A DNA stretch of 64,000 nt from Aspidiotus rigidus (GCA_035079385.1 JAVHKY010000061.1:124001-188000), one strand, 5' to 3'; shown: positions 9,726 to 24,245, counted from the first letter of the stretch. Notes: generated by a model not told the origin, from the sequence alone. A program made the numbers and translations.

Positions 9726-11275
9726 AATGAAATTCGAAATAATTGCCCTGTGTGACAAATGAATATTCAAGAGAAATTAATCTCTCGCGACACAAAATGG
9801 TACCCATTAGGCGTATCCTAACCGAAATTTAACGCAGTCCACGAATTTTATGCTGATTCAGCAGAAAAACTTGACTACAAATCACAATTTCGAAAATTTG
9901 AAATTATCGCTTTCTATGCAAAACTTAATTTTCATCAGAAAAAAATTACTGGCGACTAAAAATGATACCCAATAGTCCTATCCTAACCGAAATTTAACGC
10001 AGATTACAAATTTCATGCTGATTCAGCAAAAAAACTTGACTACAAATCACAATTTCGAAAATTCGAAATTATCGCTTTCTATGCAAAACTTAATTTTCAT
10101 CAGAAAAAAATTACTGACGACTAAAAATGATACCCAATAGTCCTATCCTAACCGAAATTTAACGCAGATTGCGAATTTCATGCTGATTCAGCAAAAAAAC
10201 TTGACTACAAATCACAATTTCGAAAATTCGAAACTATCGTTTTCTATGCAAAACCGAATTTTCATCAGAAAAAAATTACTGGCGACTAAAAATGATACCC
10301 AATAGTCCTATCCTAACCGAAATTTAACGCAGGTTACGAACTTCATGCTGATTCAGCGAAAAAACTTGACTACAAATCACAATTTCGAAAATTCGAAAGT
10401 ATCGCTTTCTATGCAAAACCTAATTTTCATCAGAAAAAAATTACTGGCGACTAAAAATGATACCCAATAGGCCTATCCTAACCGAAATTTAACGCAGATT
10501 ACGAATTTTATGTCGATTCAGCGGAAAAACTTGACTACAAATCACAATTTCGAAAATTCGAAACTATCGCTTTCTATGCAAAACCTAATTTTGATCATAT
10601 AAAAATCTCTGGCGACTAGAAGTGTTACCCAATAGTCCTATCCTAACCGAAATTTACCGCAGATTATGAATTTTATGCTGATTCAGCAGGAAAACTTGAC
10701 TACAAATCACAATTTCGAAAATTCGAAACTTTCGCCTTTTATGCCAAACTTAATTTTGATCTGAAAAAGATCTCTGGCGACTAAAAATGGTACCCAATAG
10801 TCGTATCCTAACCGAAATTTAACGCAGATTACGAATTTTATGCTGATTCAGCAGGAAAACTTGACTACAAATCACAATTTCGAAAATTCGAAACTATCGC
10901 TTTCTATGCAAAATCCAATTTTGATCATAAAAAAATCTCTGGCGACTAGAAGTGGTACCCAATAGTCGTATCCTAACCGAAATTTAACGCAGATTACGAA
11001 TTTTATGCTGATTCAGCAGAAAAACTTTACTACAAATCCAAATTTCGAAAATTCGAAACCATCGCTTTCTATGCAAAACTTAATTTTGATCTGAAAAAGA
11101 TCTCTGGCGACTAAAAATGATACCCAATAGTCCTATCCTAACCGAAATTTACCGCAGATTATGAATTTTATGCTGATTCAGCAGGAAAACTTGACTACAA
11201 ATGACAATTTCGAAAAATCGAAACTTTCGCCTTTTATGCAAAACTTAATTTTGATCTGAAAAAGATCTCTGGCGA
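9726..11275 (+). repeat. Satellite B, block 2 (about 165 bp period, 9 units)
   Basis: GGCGACTAAAAATGATACCC or variants recur roughly every 165 bp, with TCCTAACCGAAATTTAACGC in each unit. These units resemble one another more than those of block 1. The array stops abruptly at TCTCTGGCGA. Confidence 0.94.
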
Positions 11276-12080
11276 TGGTGGGAAGAGAACCATAATTTTA
11301 GTAATGTCTCCGCAAAGCTCATTCGATCCTGCCCAAAAGGAAAGCTTTTAAACCGCTTGGAGGAAGTGGAAACTATTTCAGCTCAAAAATCTATAGGCAG
11401 AAAACTTTTAAACGATCTCACCACCACTTTTGTTTGTCCTTTTGTTCGTTATATGTATGACTTCACTCCTCCTTCATGACTTCATTGTTTCTCGTTTTGA
11501 CTCGTATTCTGTGTTGTAATAATTTCTCATGTGTATTTCGTATTTATCTCGTTTCTTTGTCATTATTTATTATTTGTGTTTGCCCGATGATGAATGTCCA
11601 AGCGCGTTCGAAACCGGTCGCTTCCTCACACTCCGCGTCTCAAAGTTCTTTAAGTAAAATTTGTATGTACCGTTCTTTTTCCGTCTTGCAAAATTATTTT
11701 CGTTATTAATATTATTGTCGTTGTATTTTTTTACTTTTTTTTACTTTTTTCGACTTTTCTCTTTGTTTTAACGTAGTTTTTAACGTAAAATTTACTTTTC
11801 TGACGGCCTTTTTCCCCAAATTCAGTTTCGACGAGTCTTTTCTTTCTAAAGAATTATTTTCGACCGATCTTTAATATATCATTTATTATTAAATTCTGTG
11901 TCTCTTCCTAATAAACGGTAGTTCGAACCGTGGTTCGAACTTTGTTTCGGGTGTGTTTTCCGTTACGTGCCTTCGTATCTTTCGTTCTCTCCTCAAAAAG
12001 ATGGCTCGTACCTTCGAGGATACCGTCACCTTCACACACTTTTATCTCGGGTTAACTTTCCTCTTCCCCCCCCCCCCCTT
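11276..12080 (+). other. Unassigned, perhaps 3' end of a retroelement
   Basis: A T-rich stretch with CCCGATGATGAATGTCC followed by GCGTTCGAAACCGGTCG (about 11583-11622). That GATGA...GAAAC spacing resembles the ends of Penelope-like and some non-LTR elements. No reverse-transcriptase frame is present. A short poly-C tract lies at 12066-12078. Confidence 0.3.
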
Positions 12081-13193
12081 ATTGTCATGAAATATACCTA
12101 TCTGTCGAACATGTCTTCTTATAACGTCCGAACTTAAAACTCCGCATTCTCTGTCCCGTCATTGATTGCATTCCTTTCTTTCCCAGAACAAGAGCTAGGA
12201 ACGAATGAAATTGAATTTTTCCCATATGATAATCTGCGAAAATTATTAAAATGAGTGAACGAATCGGCCTATAAACGATGAAGAACAAATCAGAACCGAT
12301 TGAATAAAATTGGAAAAATTCAACTGAAACAAGATTGGAACGAACGAACGAACGAACAAACGAACGAATGAATGGTCTCATAAATAATTTCATCTGCTAC
12401 AGCCCGCAAGAAAACAATTGGAAATAAATTCTAATCAGAATTAAATCGATTCACTTATAGTACTTACGTGCTAGGCATATCAAACAGGAGAAAGGACACA
12501 TGTTTTGTAGTAATTTTATTTAAGATGAAGTCCGTTTTTGTTTTCATTTGTTATTTTTTATGAGATTGATTTGAAAAGAATAATAAAAAACAGATTTTTG
12601 GAAAAATCATCTGGTAAAATTGTGATTGTGATTTGAATTTTTGATACATTATTTGAATCAAAATTACTCGCCTCTAAAATCCGAGGGCTCCAAACCTATA
12701 TTTTTATATTTACGCTATTTTTTACTACGCAAAACATTCATTTTTAAAATATAATTATTATAATAATGAAGAAAAAAAAGAACAAGGAGTAGGAGAAAAT
12801 CAGAGTGGATGGGAATGTTTCACCACTCACCAGTAGAAGTCAAGAATGAAAGAGTAAAAAAGACTTATTTGTAAATTCATCAGATCTGATCTCCAAATTC
12901 CGACATCTATCACTTCAGCATTGAATAACAACTCTAACAACATAACAGGAACTCTTACATACTTACGTTCAACCCAATTTTATGAATACATCTAACCTTA
13001 ATTACTTGTCAACATAACCCACTCGACTCAAAACAACTTCACAATATATTAAAATATTTCCTTTACTTTATAAATATTAAGATGTTTTAATAACTTTCGT
13101 TTATACTCACACGGTACCTAACTGTATTATGTCTAAAATCTGAGTGTCGAGCTAATAACCCATTTGTGTAGTTACAAAGCTCGTTAAAATGAA

Positions 13194-13224
<31 letters not shown>

Positions 13225-13480
13225 AAGATATTTCAAAGAGCGAATGGAAAATAATTAATCCACAATTCTAAATACTGATTGCATAAAAAAACAAATACTG
13301 GAGCGGAACAATACGGAATGCTTCGTGGCTCACGCCGTAAACGAGAGTCTAAAGAATTTTTATTCACACAGCTAGAATTTCATCAGATTATTTAAATGAA
13401 TATAGAAACGAATCATTCAGCTTGAGATGTTCCCAAGTCCTACATTTTATCAAAGATTTCATCGTAAGCTTAGAAGTATA
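12081..13480. other. AT-rich DNA without recognisable gene
   Basis: Contains an (AACG)n tract at about 12335-12368 and an (AAAT)n tract at 13189-13224. I see nothing else I can name. Confidence 0.5.
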
Positions 13481-14037
13481 TACCGGGTGGAGCAAAATGA
13501 TGTTGCCAGTTATAATGGGCGCGCTAAATTCACTCCGGCTCACGTTAGATGCTTACATTTTAAATTCACGAAATTTGTATCTCAATTTTATCTTCAATCT
13601 GCGCCCCTATACGAAACTTTCTACGACTCTCCTGAGTCGTGTTACGGCCCAAATTGTGCCAAAATTGATCAATTTGCCAAAATTTTCAAAAATTAAAAAT
13701 TGTATAAACATTCATATATTTTATCTGATTTGAAAGTAAAATTTAACGCTGATTCCGATAAAGTAAAAACCTAAATAACCCGATGAAGCTTGAAAGTGAG
13801 GAATTTTTCAATTTCTTATTTTGAAAATCTTGGTAAACAATTTTTGGCACAATTTGGACCATAAAACGACTCAGGAAAGTCGTAGAAAGTTTCGTACAGA
13901 GGCGCAAATTGAAGATAAAATTGAGATACAAATTTCGTAAATTTAAAGTGTACAACTAGTGTTTCGCGTTTTTGAGCTGGAGTGAATTTAGTGCCAACTC
14001 TCATTTAACTGGTAATATCATTTTGACCTATCCGGTA
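13481..14037. mobile_element. Foldback/MITE element with arms of about 227 bp
   Basis: Begins TACCGGGTGGAGCAAAATGA and ends with the complement of TACCGGATAGGTCAAAATGA. The arms (13481-13707 and 13811-14037) match over nearly their whole length, leaving a loop of about 100 bp. TA lies at each border. No protein is encoded. The arms are roughly 80-85% alike by eye. Confidence 0.85.
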
Positions 14038-14873
14038 AGTATATCGAATTCGAACCATGAATTTTCGTCAGGCAATTTTTTCAAAGGATAACATTAAAAT
14101 TGGCTCTCGAAAATTGACTGCTCATGAAGTAACAATTCTGCGCACAAAACTAAAAGTAGCTACCAAGTAGCTACCTGATGAAGAGCCTCTTCCTCTTCCC
14201 CGCCACTCTATTTCATGATTGCGTCGACTACCATGCAGGATACTTTTCGTCTTCCCGTTTTCTCCTGCCTAGATACCAATTATACATTTTATTGTGAACA
14301 TGCACGTGATCTATACCAGTAGAACGAAGTGTACTGAAGTACGAGCTCGAAGTCACGTGTAAAGAATATGACGATATTATGAAGTGGAAAGTATTTCTCA
14401 TATCACCGTTAAGGCTTGGAAACTTTGTTTGTTAAAAATACTGTAACAAATTTTACAGAAAACGAAAATAAAAAAAAATTCGAATACCTAATACTTTTTA
14501 CTATTTCTAATTTCTTTGATTGGTCATACGGTGCTCGTTATTTTTTAGTCCAGATAACTTAGATAAGGGTAAGATTTCAGAATTTTATTTAGGCACTGAA
14601 CAGCATCAGTAATTCAGTTTAATGACGATTTAAATGTACGAATATTTTGTCCTAGAGTACCTACCTACTTCACAAGGTTTTGTTACACACCGATAAAAGC
14701 TAACATGAGATCTTCGATTTAATGACTCTACGAAACAAAAAAAAAAAAGAAAAAAAAAAGGATACAAGGTGATAGATACTTCAAGTATTACCTTATGGGC
14801 TTATTGTAATGCGCTGAAGGGAGTTTGACAGACGTCTTAAAATACGACTATTACCTATTAAGATTTATTCAAA
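14038..14873. other. Unassigned DNA downstream of gelsolin-like gene
   Basis: AT-rich, with an A-rich tract at 14728-14760. No gene seen. Confidence 0.45.
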
Positions 14874-14879
14874 GAACGG
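14874..14879 (-). terminator. Candidate polyadenylation signal for gelsolin-like gene
   Basis: AATAAA on the minus strand, about 220 nt beyond the proposed stop codon. It is the first canonical hexamer I noticed downstream of the last exon. Confidence 0.4.
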
Positions 14880-15097
14880 TGAACGTCATTGTACAATTCA
14901 TCAAAATACTTCTAGAATCATTTTGTTCATGAGTAATTTGATTTTTGACTTTTTTTTTCATTTCGTATCTAGTTCTATTAGAGTTGGACGGAAATAAGCT
15001 AGGTAGGTACTGACGATCGAAAGATCGATCAAATGTTCTGAAATATCCGTAACTATATACCTACGACACTTTATAGTTTCTACTTACTGGTCTATCT

Positions 15098-15226
15098 TCA
15101 ATAGTCAGGACTATAATTATAATCAGATCGTCGAAACTCAAAAGATATATTTTTATTTTCTATGTCGTGAAACTTTGGAATTAGGGTCCAATCAAATATA
15201 GGCGCACCAGATAGAGTACCTATGAT
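15098..15226 (-). CDS. Gelsolin-like terminal exon
   Basis: 42 codons and a TGA after a strong acceptor (TTTTCTTATTTTCAG), phase 0, matching the preceding exon. It reads IIGTLSGAPIFDWTLIPKFH. Joined after STP, this fits the gelsolin C-terminus T-P-(I)-x-x-V-x-x-G-x-E-P-P-x-F-x-x-W-F. The remaining 22 residues are hydrophilic. No villin headpiece follows. The intron to the previous exon would be 15.2 kb, so the link is inferred from family order and phase. Confidence 0.6.
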   Translation of the reverse strand: MIGTLSGAPIFDWTLIPKFHDIENKNISFEFRRSDYNYSPDY

Positions 15227-15793
15227 CTGAAAATAAGAAAAGAATTTGTTTCGTTTTATTCCAAATTGAAAGAAAATTATAAGCAATGAAAATATTAAAA
15301 ATTGAACTGAACAAACAGATACCTAAATTGTTCGAAGAAATATATTAAGCTGCAATTTTCTGGGATATTAATTTAGTCGTCATATACGATCGACGCTCTG
15401 AAAAATAAAGAAGAAATAATTACGATGAGGATCCTTCGAAGTAAGTATCGATCGTTTAGATAAATAATTAGGGTTGGATGTGACTAGGTGTTCTTATCGA
15501 TATTTCCTAAAAAATATATGTTCTCGAGACCAATCATACGTGGAGTATGGTGCTTAGAAAAGTGTAAACTATAGGCTATTCATTTCAAGTTTTGTTCATA
15601 TCCATATACAGGCTACTTACGTACTGAAATAAATCCAGCGGACGATACTGTATTACACCTTACTTCATGAAAATTGCTAACAAATATATTTCACTCGCTT
15701 TCAACCTAAGATAACATAAAGCAATGCTGTTTCAAAATTGAGTATTATGCGACAAAGTCTACCTACTCCCCCGAGCTCCTTTCATCGCATTAC

Positions 15794-15882
15794 GATAAGC
15801 GCATAGAGTAATACTCCGATAAGCGCATAGAGTAATACTCGAAGTATTTATCAAAGCTATATTAGCTTATTATGCGCTTATC
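15794..15882. repeat. 24-bp direct repeat with distal inverted copy
   Basis: GATAAGCGCATAGAGTAATA begins at 15794 and again at 15818. The perfect inverted copy TATGCGCTTATC lies at 15871-15882. It could form a small hairpin. It lies in the proposed last intron. Confidence 0.85.
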
Positions 15883-17317
15883 TAACCTTAAGAGACGTCT
15901 TGAAATGTAATTGCAAGGAAAATATCATCAATTGAATGCTGTCCGAGGAAAAGAGTGTCAGTGTCATCGGAACCGAAAATAAGGTTTTCATTGATCCTAC
16001 ATATTTAGAGTCACGACAATACGATTTTCATGCTCTGTTAAGTGTCCCATTGATATTTTTGTGGTATACATGTACGCTTCTCCAGGAAACGTTTGTATTG
16101 CGTTCGAGAACCTCATTTTACCTTTAAACCACTCTACTGAAAAATTTTGTTATTGGCACTTACATTCTTTCCCACAAAAAAAAAACCGTTATGATGCTCA
16201 TCAAGAAACCAGAGTAAAAGCTAAAAGTGCAAGAGGTACTTACTCGTAAATAATTTCGCCATAAAACGCGGCCGGAACACACGAACGAACAATGAAATTT
16301 GAAAATTAGTAAATTACTCAAACGAAGTTGACAAGTAAACGACAGGAGGATAAGAGGATACTGACCTAGCTTATTTTGCGCGCAAAATTACAAAATGGAG
16401 AATAATTATTATTATCACAGCTGTTCAATAAGAGTTCATTGGGTCAGTAGGCAGCAGATCAGCGAACTGGATTTACCGGCGGTTTCGTGACGTCATCGCA
16501 TTAGGGGCAGACTAGGGCAGACTCATAATAACGATGAGCTATCATATATTTTCACGTAATTTGGAGAATAGGTTCGTTTCGAAGACACGGAGAGGACCAA
16601 TTCGTTAGATCCGGTATTTTGACTGTTTTCATTTTTTAGTAGCTTGACGTTGAAAGTGAATGAATTCAATTAAAAAAAAGAAACATTGAATTCGTCATCC
16701 ACATAGATATTCATCATTTTGGATTTCTAATTCCAATTGACAGTGTTGTTGCTTGTTGAAGAGTAGCTATAGAAATTCTAGAAGCACTGCGGTTCTTCAT
16801 CTTGTATCAAAGACGCAGATGTACGTAAGTACCTATACAATCATATTTGAGTTACTCAATAGGCTATTATGTATGTATTATAATATTATGCAGGGAGGAA
16901 TTTTCGCTTGATCACAATCGAACATTTTCTTCAATCATGAATTCGATGAACAAATAGTCGTATATTAGTAATATAGATATCATCGCACCTTATCATACTC
17001 ATAGGTACCCTTGGGCATTGTGTGAGAGTATTCCGAATGTTCTTTATTAGAATAAATTCGTCGCATTATGCTACATTTTGTCTTCCACAGTTTAAGAATA
17101 TCATTTAAGTACCTATCATATTTATCTATCCAACTTGAGTCGGGGATAATCAGAGGGTACACATTTTCGCAGCAATGGACTGATCAAACTGCATAATATA
17201 TGTATGTCACAGTTAAGAAAAATCCCGAGTTTCCAGCTCAAGCACCTATAATTGTTCTACTGTACGTACTTATTTTCATGTACCTGTTACTGATGGATAA
17301 TGTTTCGTACGCCTTCC
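15883..17317. other. Intronic DNA without recognised features
   Basis: AT-rich with short TAGGTA/TACCTA words. A few short frames occur (for example minus 16980-17162) without motifs I can name. Confidence 0.4.
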
Positions 17318-18060
17318 ACAGATCTGCCACAATAGCTATAAGGAATGGTCTCAATTATAACCACTTGAATCGAGAAAAATTCTACAAAGAGTATCAGCGT
17401 GCGGATAATTGACTTCAGAATTCTGATATTTCTAATTGAATTGAAATGCGTATAAGTACATTTACACAAGGTAGGTATTTAAGAGCTGAATTTCGATTAG
17501 CAGCATACCCCTCATATTTTGCTGTACGTGATGTACCTAAGTTATAAGTGACAAATACTTCTTACATCTTTCACAGATCTCACATATCTAGCTAGGTACC
17601 TACCTATAGTAGGTATAATAAAGGGGGGCTTCTAATTAATTTGAAGATTATTCCGCATTTAGTACCAAGATATATATTCTCTACGGTATTGCAGCGGATA
17701 TTTGAATTCAGACTTCCTATTTGTTCTTAATCGAATTGAACTGTATTTATTTAAGTCAAGGTGAAGAAAAATTTCAATTTTGAGGTAGGTACACACATTT
17801 TACTTTCAGTACATGATGTGATAGTTATATTCCTAGATGATGACGAATGTTTTGTACTTTTCTGCAGATCTTATCTATCGGAGCTACTGAGGGACGGAAT
17901 ATATTCATCTATCAGTTATACTTGAATGGAGTATTATCCTGCATAGAGAACGATAATATCGGCGTAATAATCGAATTCAGAGTACTTACGTCTATATTCA
18001 CGATTGAATCGAATTAGTACCTACACTTCAAAGGTGAAGAAAAATTCCAGTTTTCAGTAA
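17318..18060 (+). repeat. Diverged tandem repeat, about 3 copies of 255-292 bp
   Basis: CAGATCT recurs at 17318, 17574 and 17865, each time after a pyrimidine tract and followed about 90-130 bp later by an AATT/CGAATTCAGA phrase and then AAGGTGAAGA or AAGGTAGGT. Similarity is patchy, so this is tentative. Confidence 0.35.
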
Positions 18061-19759
18061 TGGATATTAAACTATTATTTTGATTTCCCGCGGCGATCGT
18101 GATAAGTAATTTAGAAATTTCTAGCGGTCAGTGTTTTTCATTCACATCCATTCAAGAGTCCGTACCTCACATGCGTCTATGTTATTCACATTTCATTCAA
18201 AGACTTTGGTTGTTGTGACTCAACAATATCATACACAGAATTAATATGTTCGACTGAATGGTATGATTAAGGAAAGAAACCGCACGTTGACTTCCGCGTC
18301 CATGAGTGCGCCTTTACGTTCCACCTGGTGCGTATGTTGGCACACACCCTGGCACACATGCCGACGTCTACCTCACTCTCAATTTCCAGTTGGGCCATGA
18401 TGAACTTCTTCAGAAAACTGATCAAGAAATTGCATGCGTTCTAGATTCTGAATATCTACCTAATTATTAATCTGGTTGAAATTATACTTCTCTTGAATTT
18501 GTTTATTTAGAAAAGATAATTTTGCTATCCGTTAATGGCTTACGTACGTACCTACTTTGCAGGATTTGCAAGCCTATTTCGATATTATGTCATCAGTTCA
18601 AAAAACTATGCTGTTTAAAATTTTCAAAATTTTATATATTACAACACATTTGTAAATGATATGCGTTGAGATTCTATTCGTGCTGTTTGTATATCTGAAT
18701 GTCTCTTGTCTATCTTCAATAATTTAACACACGAAAGCTTTACCTATCGGTATTATATTTTAATATCTGTATCAGGATGTGGATTGTGTAGCAAATTACC
18801 GTACACTATCGAGCTATCGCAAATTTCGCAAACGTGTACAAAAACAACATTGCGCGTCGCAACAAATCGCGGAAACTTGACATGAACATTTTTCGATAAC
18901 CAGAGCCAATTTTAAAAAACGGTCAACAGCATCGCGATCAGAGTCGAAAACACTTTCAGGCTCGTATATAATTTCTTTCATGCATTTTTTAATTATTAAG
19001 TATTATATTTTTTCTTTCAATGTGTAGGTAGGTAGTAGAGTTACCTAGATATTATGTATGACCCTACTTCATCAAAATTAATGAGAAAAATGGAATTACT
19101 AAGGAAACGTTTGCTGCTTTGAAATTTGGCAAAATTGAATCAATTGCTCTCTAAGTAGGCCTATCTACCCCGTTCAGCAGTGGACTTTGAAATAATAATA
19201 TACTTACCAGTAGGCCTACCTAATGAAAATAATGAAGGCACTATTACTCGTTCTTTTAGAATCTGAAGATTCAGTAATTGAGTTAGGTAGGTACACAGAA
19301 TAATTATCATCATATCTATTTTTACATCTTTATTCATTCCATTTTAGAACGAAAAAAATGGTTTAGAGGTATACACGAGATCGTTCAACTTATTTCGGTA
19401 ACACTGGAAGCTCATTGTTCACGCGAGTCAGATACAATGACAAGTCAGCTAGCTAATCAATTTACATTTTGGGCCAGCGGAAAAGTGTAGCGCATCATGT
19501 TACCATGTAGAAACGCTGGCAGAAACACTGATCAGTACGCGTACCTTCGCCAGGCGTAAACCCTGTATGAAATGGCAAAAACGCGAGCGTTTCTGCGGAG
19601 CGTTACGCGACACTCATTCTGCCACATTGAAGGGCAGAGTAGTAAGGTCCCCCCTTCAATACACTTGTACCAAAAGGGTAACTGCATGGAAAAAATTAAA
19701 AAATGAAAAAAAAAATGTTTAAAAATATAAAATAAAAATATATTTTTTCAACCTTCCCA
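18061..19759. other. Intronic DNA without recognised genes
   Basis: No convincing frames. Around 19495-19640 there is a GC-richer patch with GAAACGCTGGCAGAAACACT, similar in wording to the small MITE at 40286-40403. Confidence 0.4.
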
Positions 19760-19862
19760 ATGAGTCCTAGAACTGTACCAACAGGGGGACTGAATGAAAA
19801 AAATATATCTAATAACTTATTAGATATCCTATTTAGCCTTCCTGCTACCACTTATTCAGAAA

Positions 19863-20252
19863 TTGGAGACGAGGGGACTGTCATTGGAAGTTCAGCTACA
19901 GGTGGTCCAAGATTTAAAAGCAAAGATCAACGCAATACCCGGTTCTGGTTCTTGTGGGAGCATACTGAAATGGAAGACAGATCACGTCATAGCGAAGAAT
20001 GTGGGGCTGGGTACTTTGATCGACCTGAACAACGCAGTGGTTCACGGCGAGAAGTGTAAACAGAACGGAATGAAAGATCCAACGAAAGATCCAACGGTGA
20101 TCAGTGCTTACTCTTTCGCACCTTTGGTGTCTACAGACGTAGAGCGCTCTTTTTCCGATTACAAATATTTGCTCACTGATAGAAGGCACCGCTTTCTACA
20201 AAGCAATATTGAAAAGCATCTAATTATATTGTATAACAAAAGATTCACCTGA
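19863..20252 (+). pseudogene. hAT transposase C-terminal (dimerisation) fragment
   Basis: The final part reads YSFAPLVSTDVERSFSDYKY and then LLTDRRHRF. This is the hAT C-terminal dimerisation signature F-x-P-x-(T/V)-x-x-x-(V/A)-E-R-x-F-S-x-x-K-x-x-x-(S/T)-x-x-R. Upstream, QVVQDLKAKINAIPGS fits the preceding helix. Catalytic blocks and the zinc finger are absent. It is plus strand, opposite to the host gene. Confidence 0.8.
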
Positions 20253-20259
20253 CTAATTT

Positions 20260-21410
20260 GTCATTTGTAATTTTTTATTTGTTTCAGAACCATTTTGTAA
20301 TTTTCATTCAATTTTAAAAATTTTTTCAAAAACCAAAAAGTGACGAAAATAGAGTGTCAAAAATCCGAATTTCAACTTTTTTTATCCAAAAAGTCCTAAC
20401 TCTATTTATAACAAACAAGTATCCATGTTCTGCTGACTGAGCTAGTCTGGTCCTATCGTGGCGGATAGGATCGAGATCAGAGTCGTGTGTACTTCCTGAA
20501 GTGTCGATCTAGTCTATGTTTATGGCTATGTGAGAGCTTTTGTGGTGTAAACTCGATCATTTGATTAGGTTGCTATCTCGATAGGTTTGGTATACTGAAG
20601 TTCCTGTATAGTTTGTGTGCTGTCGAGGACTCCCCCCCTCTCTACTCCAGTCCTTGTTACATCACACTTTTCCCAAATCTTTATCTTGTCACTCTCAACA
20701 CAACAATACTAGGGTAGAGGAAGAAACTCATTATTGAGTCAGCCTCCTGATTGTCATAATCTTTTTTGTGAAAAATTTTCAACAACCACTAGGAGCTCAT
20801 AAGGGGTGCTTTTCAAAGAGATTCAACATTATACGAGTATGAATAACAAACAGCATGATGAGATAAATTTGATATTTCTTCTTTTCAATGTAGTCAAACT
20901 CATGAAAAATCATTTAGCAAATTAAACTTTGAATAAATTTATTTTGTAAGTTCTAGAAATATAATTATCAATACATTGCAATTTTCATTATTGGGATGCT
21001 ACCTAATATAGGATGTCTATATTGGATTTGAATAATCAAGTTCTTCATTATTTTCACGTGGGTACCTCACATCTTCCTCGTTAACAAACGTTATCTGCAA
21101 AGGAACACCAGTGAGTTATACTTTTTTCGATTTTTACATTATCATTACATCTCTTCAGGGTGCAAAGTTTGATTATTTCTCACTACTTTATTTAGTAACT
21201 AGAGTCACTGATAGTGTTTAGACGGGAATCTTTCTTTCTTTTTTCTTTGAATCTGGATTTTTAGGACTCTTGGATCCTGCTTCCCAGAGCACCTACAGCC
21301 TTCATTCTTCTTTTATTAAATTCATCTTTAGACAAAGACTAACAATGGATAAAATTGGAAGCAAATTTTGTTTGGAAATCATACAAATTTGTTTGCATGT
21401 ACCGGTATAC
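20260..21410. other. Intronic DNA, no gene seen
   Basis: Contains a short repeated GATCGAGAT/GATCTAG-rich patch at 20455-20640. Nothing assignable. Confidence 0.4.
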
Positions 21411-21425
21411 AAAGGAAATATAAGT

Positions 21426-21723
21426 AGAGCCCTATACATACCAGTGAGGACATGGTCCGCCATATTTAGTCGTTACCTACAACATCATTGTCTCCATAGC
21501 CCCTATTCAGATGCGGAATTTATGTGATTGGTGAAGCAATTTTGCATTTCTCAATAGTGTTGAGTCTTGCATTTTGCTTTGGCACTTGGTCTAGTATGTT
21601 CTCTCATTAATTTCAAATCATGATGAACTGTTATTAGTCATTAGAATAGGAGACTGTGAAAATAATGATGACTTATCGACTAAATATAGCGGTCCATGTC
21701 CTCACTTGTATTTATAGGGCTCT
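21426..21723. mobile_element. MITE M1 copy 1 with 9-bp target duplication
   Basis: 298 bp, ending AGAGCCCTATA...TATAGGGCTCT, with inverted ends of about 50 bp sharing GTGAGGACATGG. It is flanked by perfect AATATAAGT (21417-21425 and 21724-21732). A 9-bp duplication and no coding suggest a Mutator-type MITE. Copy 2 is at 40074-40483. Confidence 0.9.
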
Positions 21724-21732
21724 AATATAAGT

Positions 21733-23400
<1,668 letters not shown>

Positions 23401-23679
23401 CATCAACTCGAGTTTAAAATGCAGCTATTGCCATGTGAATGTCATGAAATGTAGTTACGTATTATTGAAATAATGTATTTTTAAAATTATTTTTCATTCA
23501 TTAAAAAGAGGAGAAAATGAAATTGCTGGAAGAAGATAGAAATTATTAATTGTTGCACGGCATACTGCTGCCATCGCATTTTGAATTGCAAAGAATATTT
23601 TTGTTTTTACGTAGCAAGTTGCGCTGACGCACTGAAATTATAAAAATTGATGGAATGAAAATTTGGATTGGTCTTGAGG

Positions 23680-24245
23680 TGAAACCATAAATCTCCTGAG
23701 TCTAATTTAAATCTTAATTCTATCAATTTTTTATGGTTTCTTAGGTACTTGGTCTAATTCAAATGTTGATTCTATCAATTTATTCATGGTTTCTCTGTTG
23801 GTCTAACTCAAATGTTGATTCTATCAATCTATTTATGGTTTCTCTCTGAGTCTAATTTAAAATGTCAATTCTATCAATTTTTTATTGTTTCTCACTTGGT
23901 CTAATTCAAATGTTGATTATGTCAATTTATTCATGGTTTCTCCGTTGGTCTAACTTGAATCATGATCCTATCAATTTATTTATGGTTTCTCTTTGAGTTA
24001 TTTTTTATGGTTTCTTCCTTGGTCTAACCCAAATGTTCATTCTATTAATTTGTTTATGGTTTCTCCCTGAATCTAATCCAAATTTTGATTCTACTAATTT
24101 TTCATGGTTTCTTCTTTAATCTAATTCAAACATGTGATTCCATCAACTTTTTCATGGTTTCTCCCTTGGTCCAACTCGAATGTTAATTCTATCAATCTAT
24201 TTATGGTTTCTTTCTGAGTCTAATTTAAATGTTGATTGTAGTCAT
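23680..24245 (+). repeat. Minisatellite, about 9 units of about 60 bp
   Basis: Units contain TTGATTCTATCAATTTATTC, ATGGTTTCTC and TTGGTCTAA. Single reversed units occur at 41398-41440 and 43721-43798, so the unit is not confined to this array. Confidence 0.92.

Noticed and set aside
12085..12393. Minus-strand frame with RSFVRSFVRS
   Set aside because: It reads through an (AACG)n simple repeat and has no other motif.
13422..14004. Pairs of similar frames (containing KFVSQFYLQ) on opposite strands
   Set aside because: They are the two arms of the foldback element read on both strands.
17200..17412. Plus-strand 70-codon frame with a hydrophobic segment
   Set aside because: No homology recognised, and it overlaps the diverged tandem repeat; chance frame more likely.
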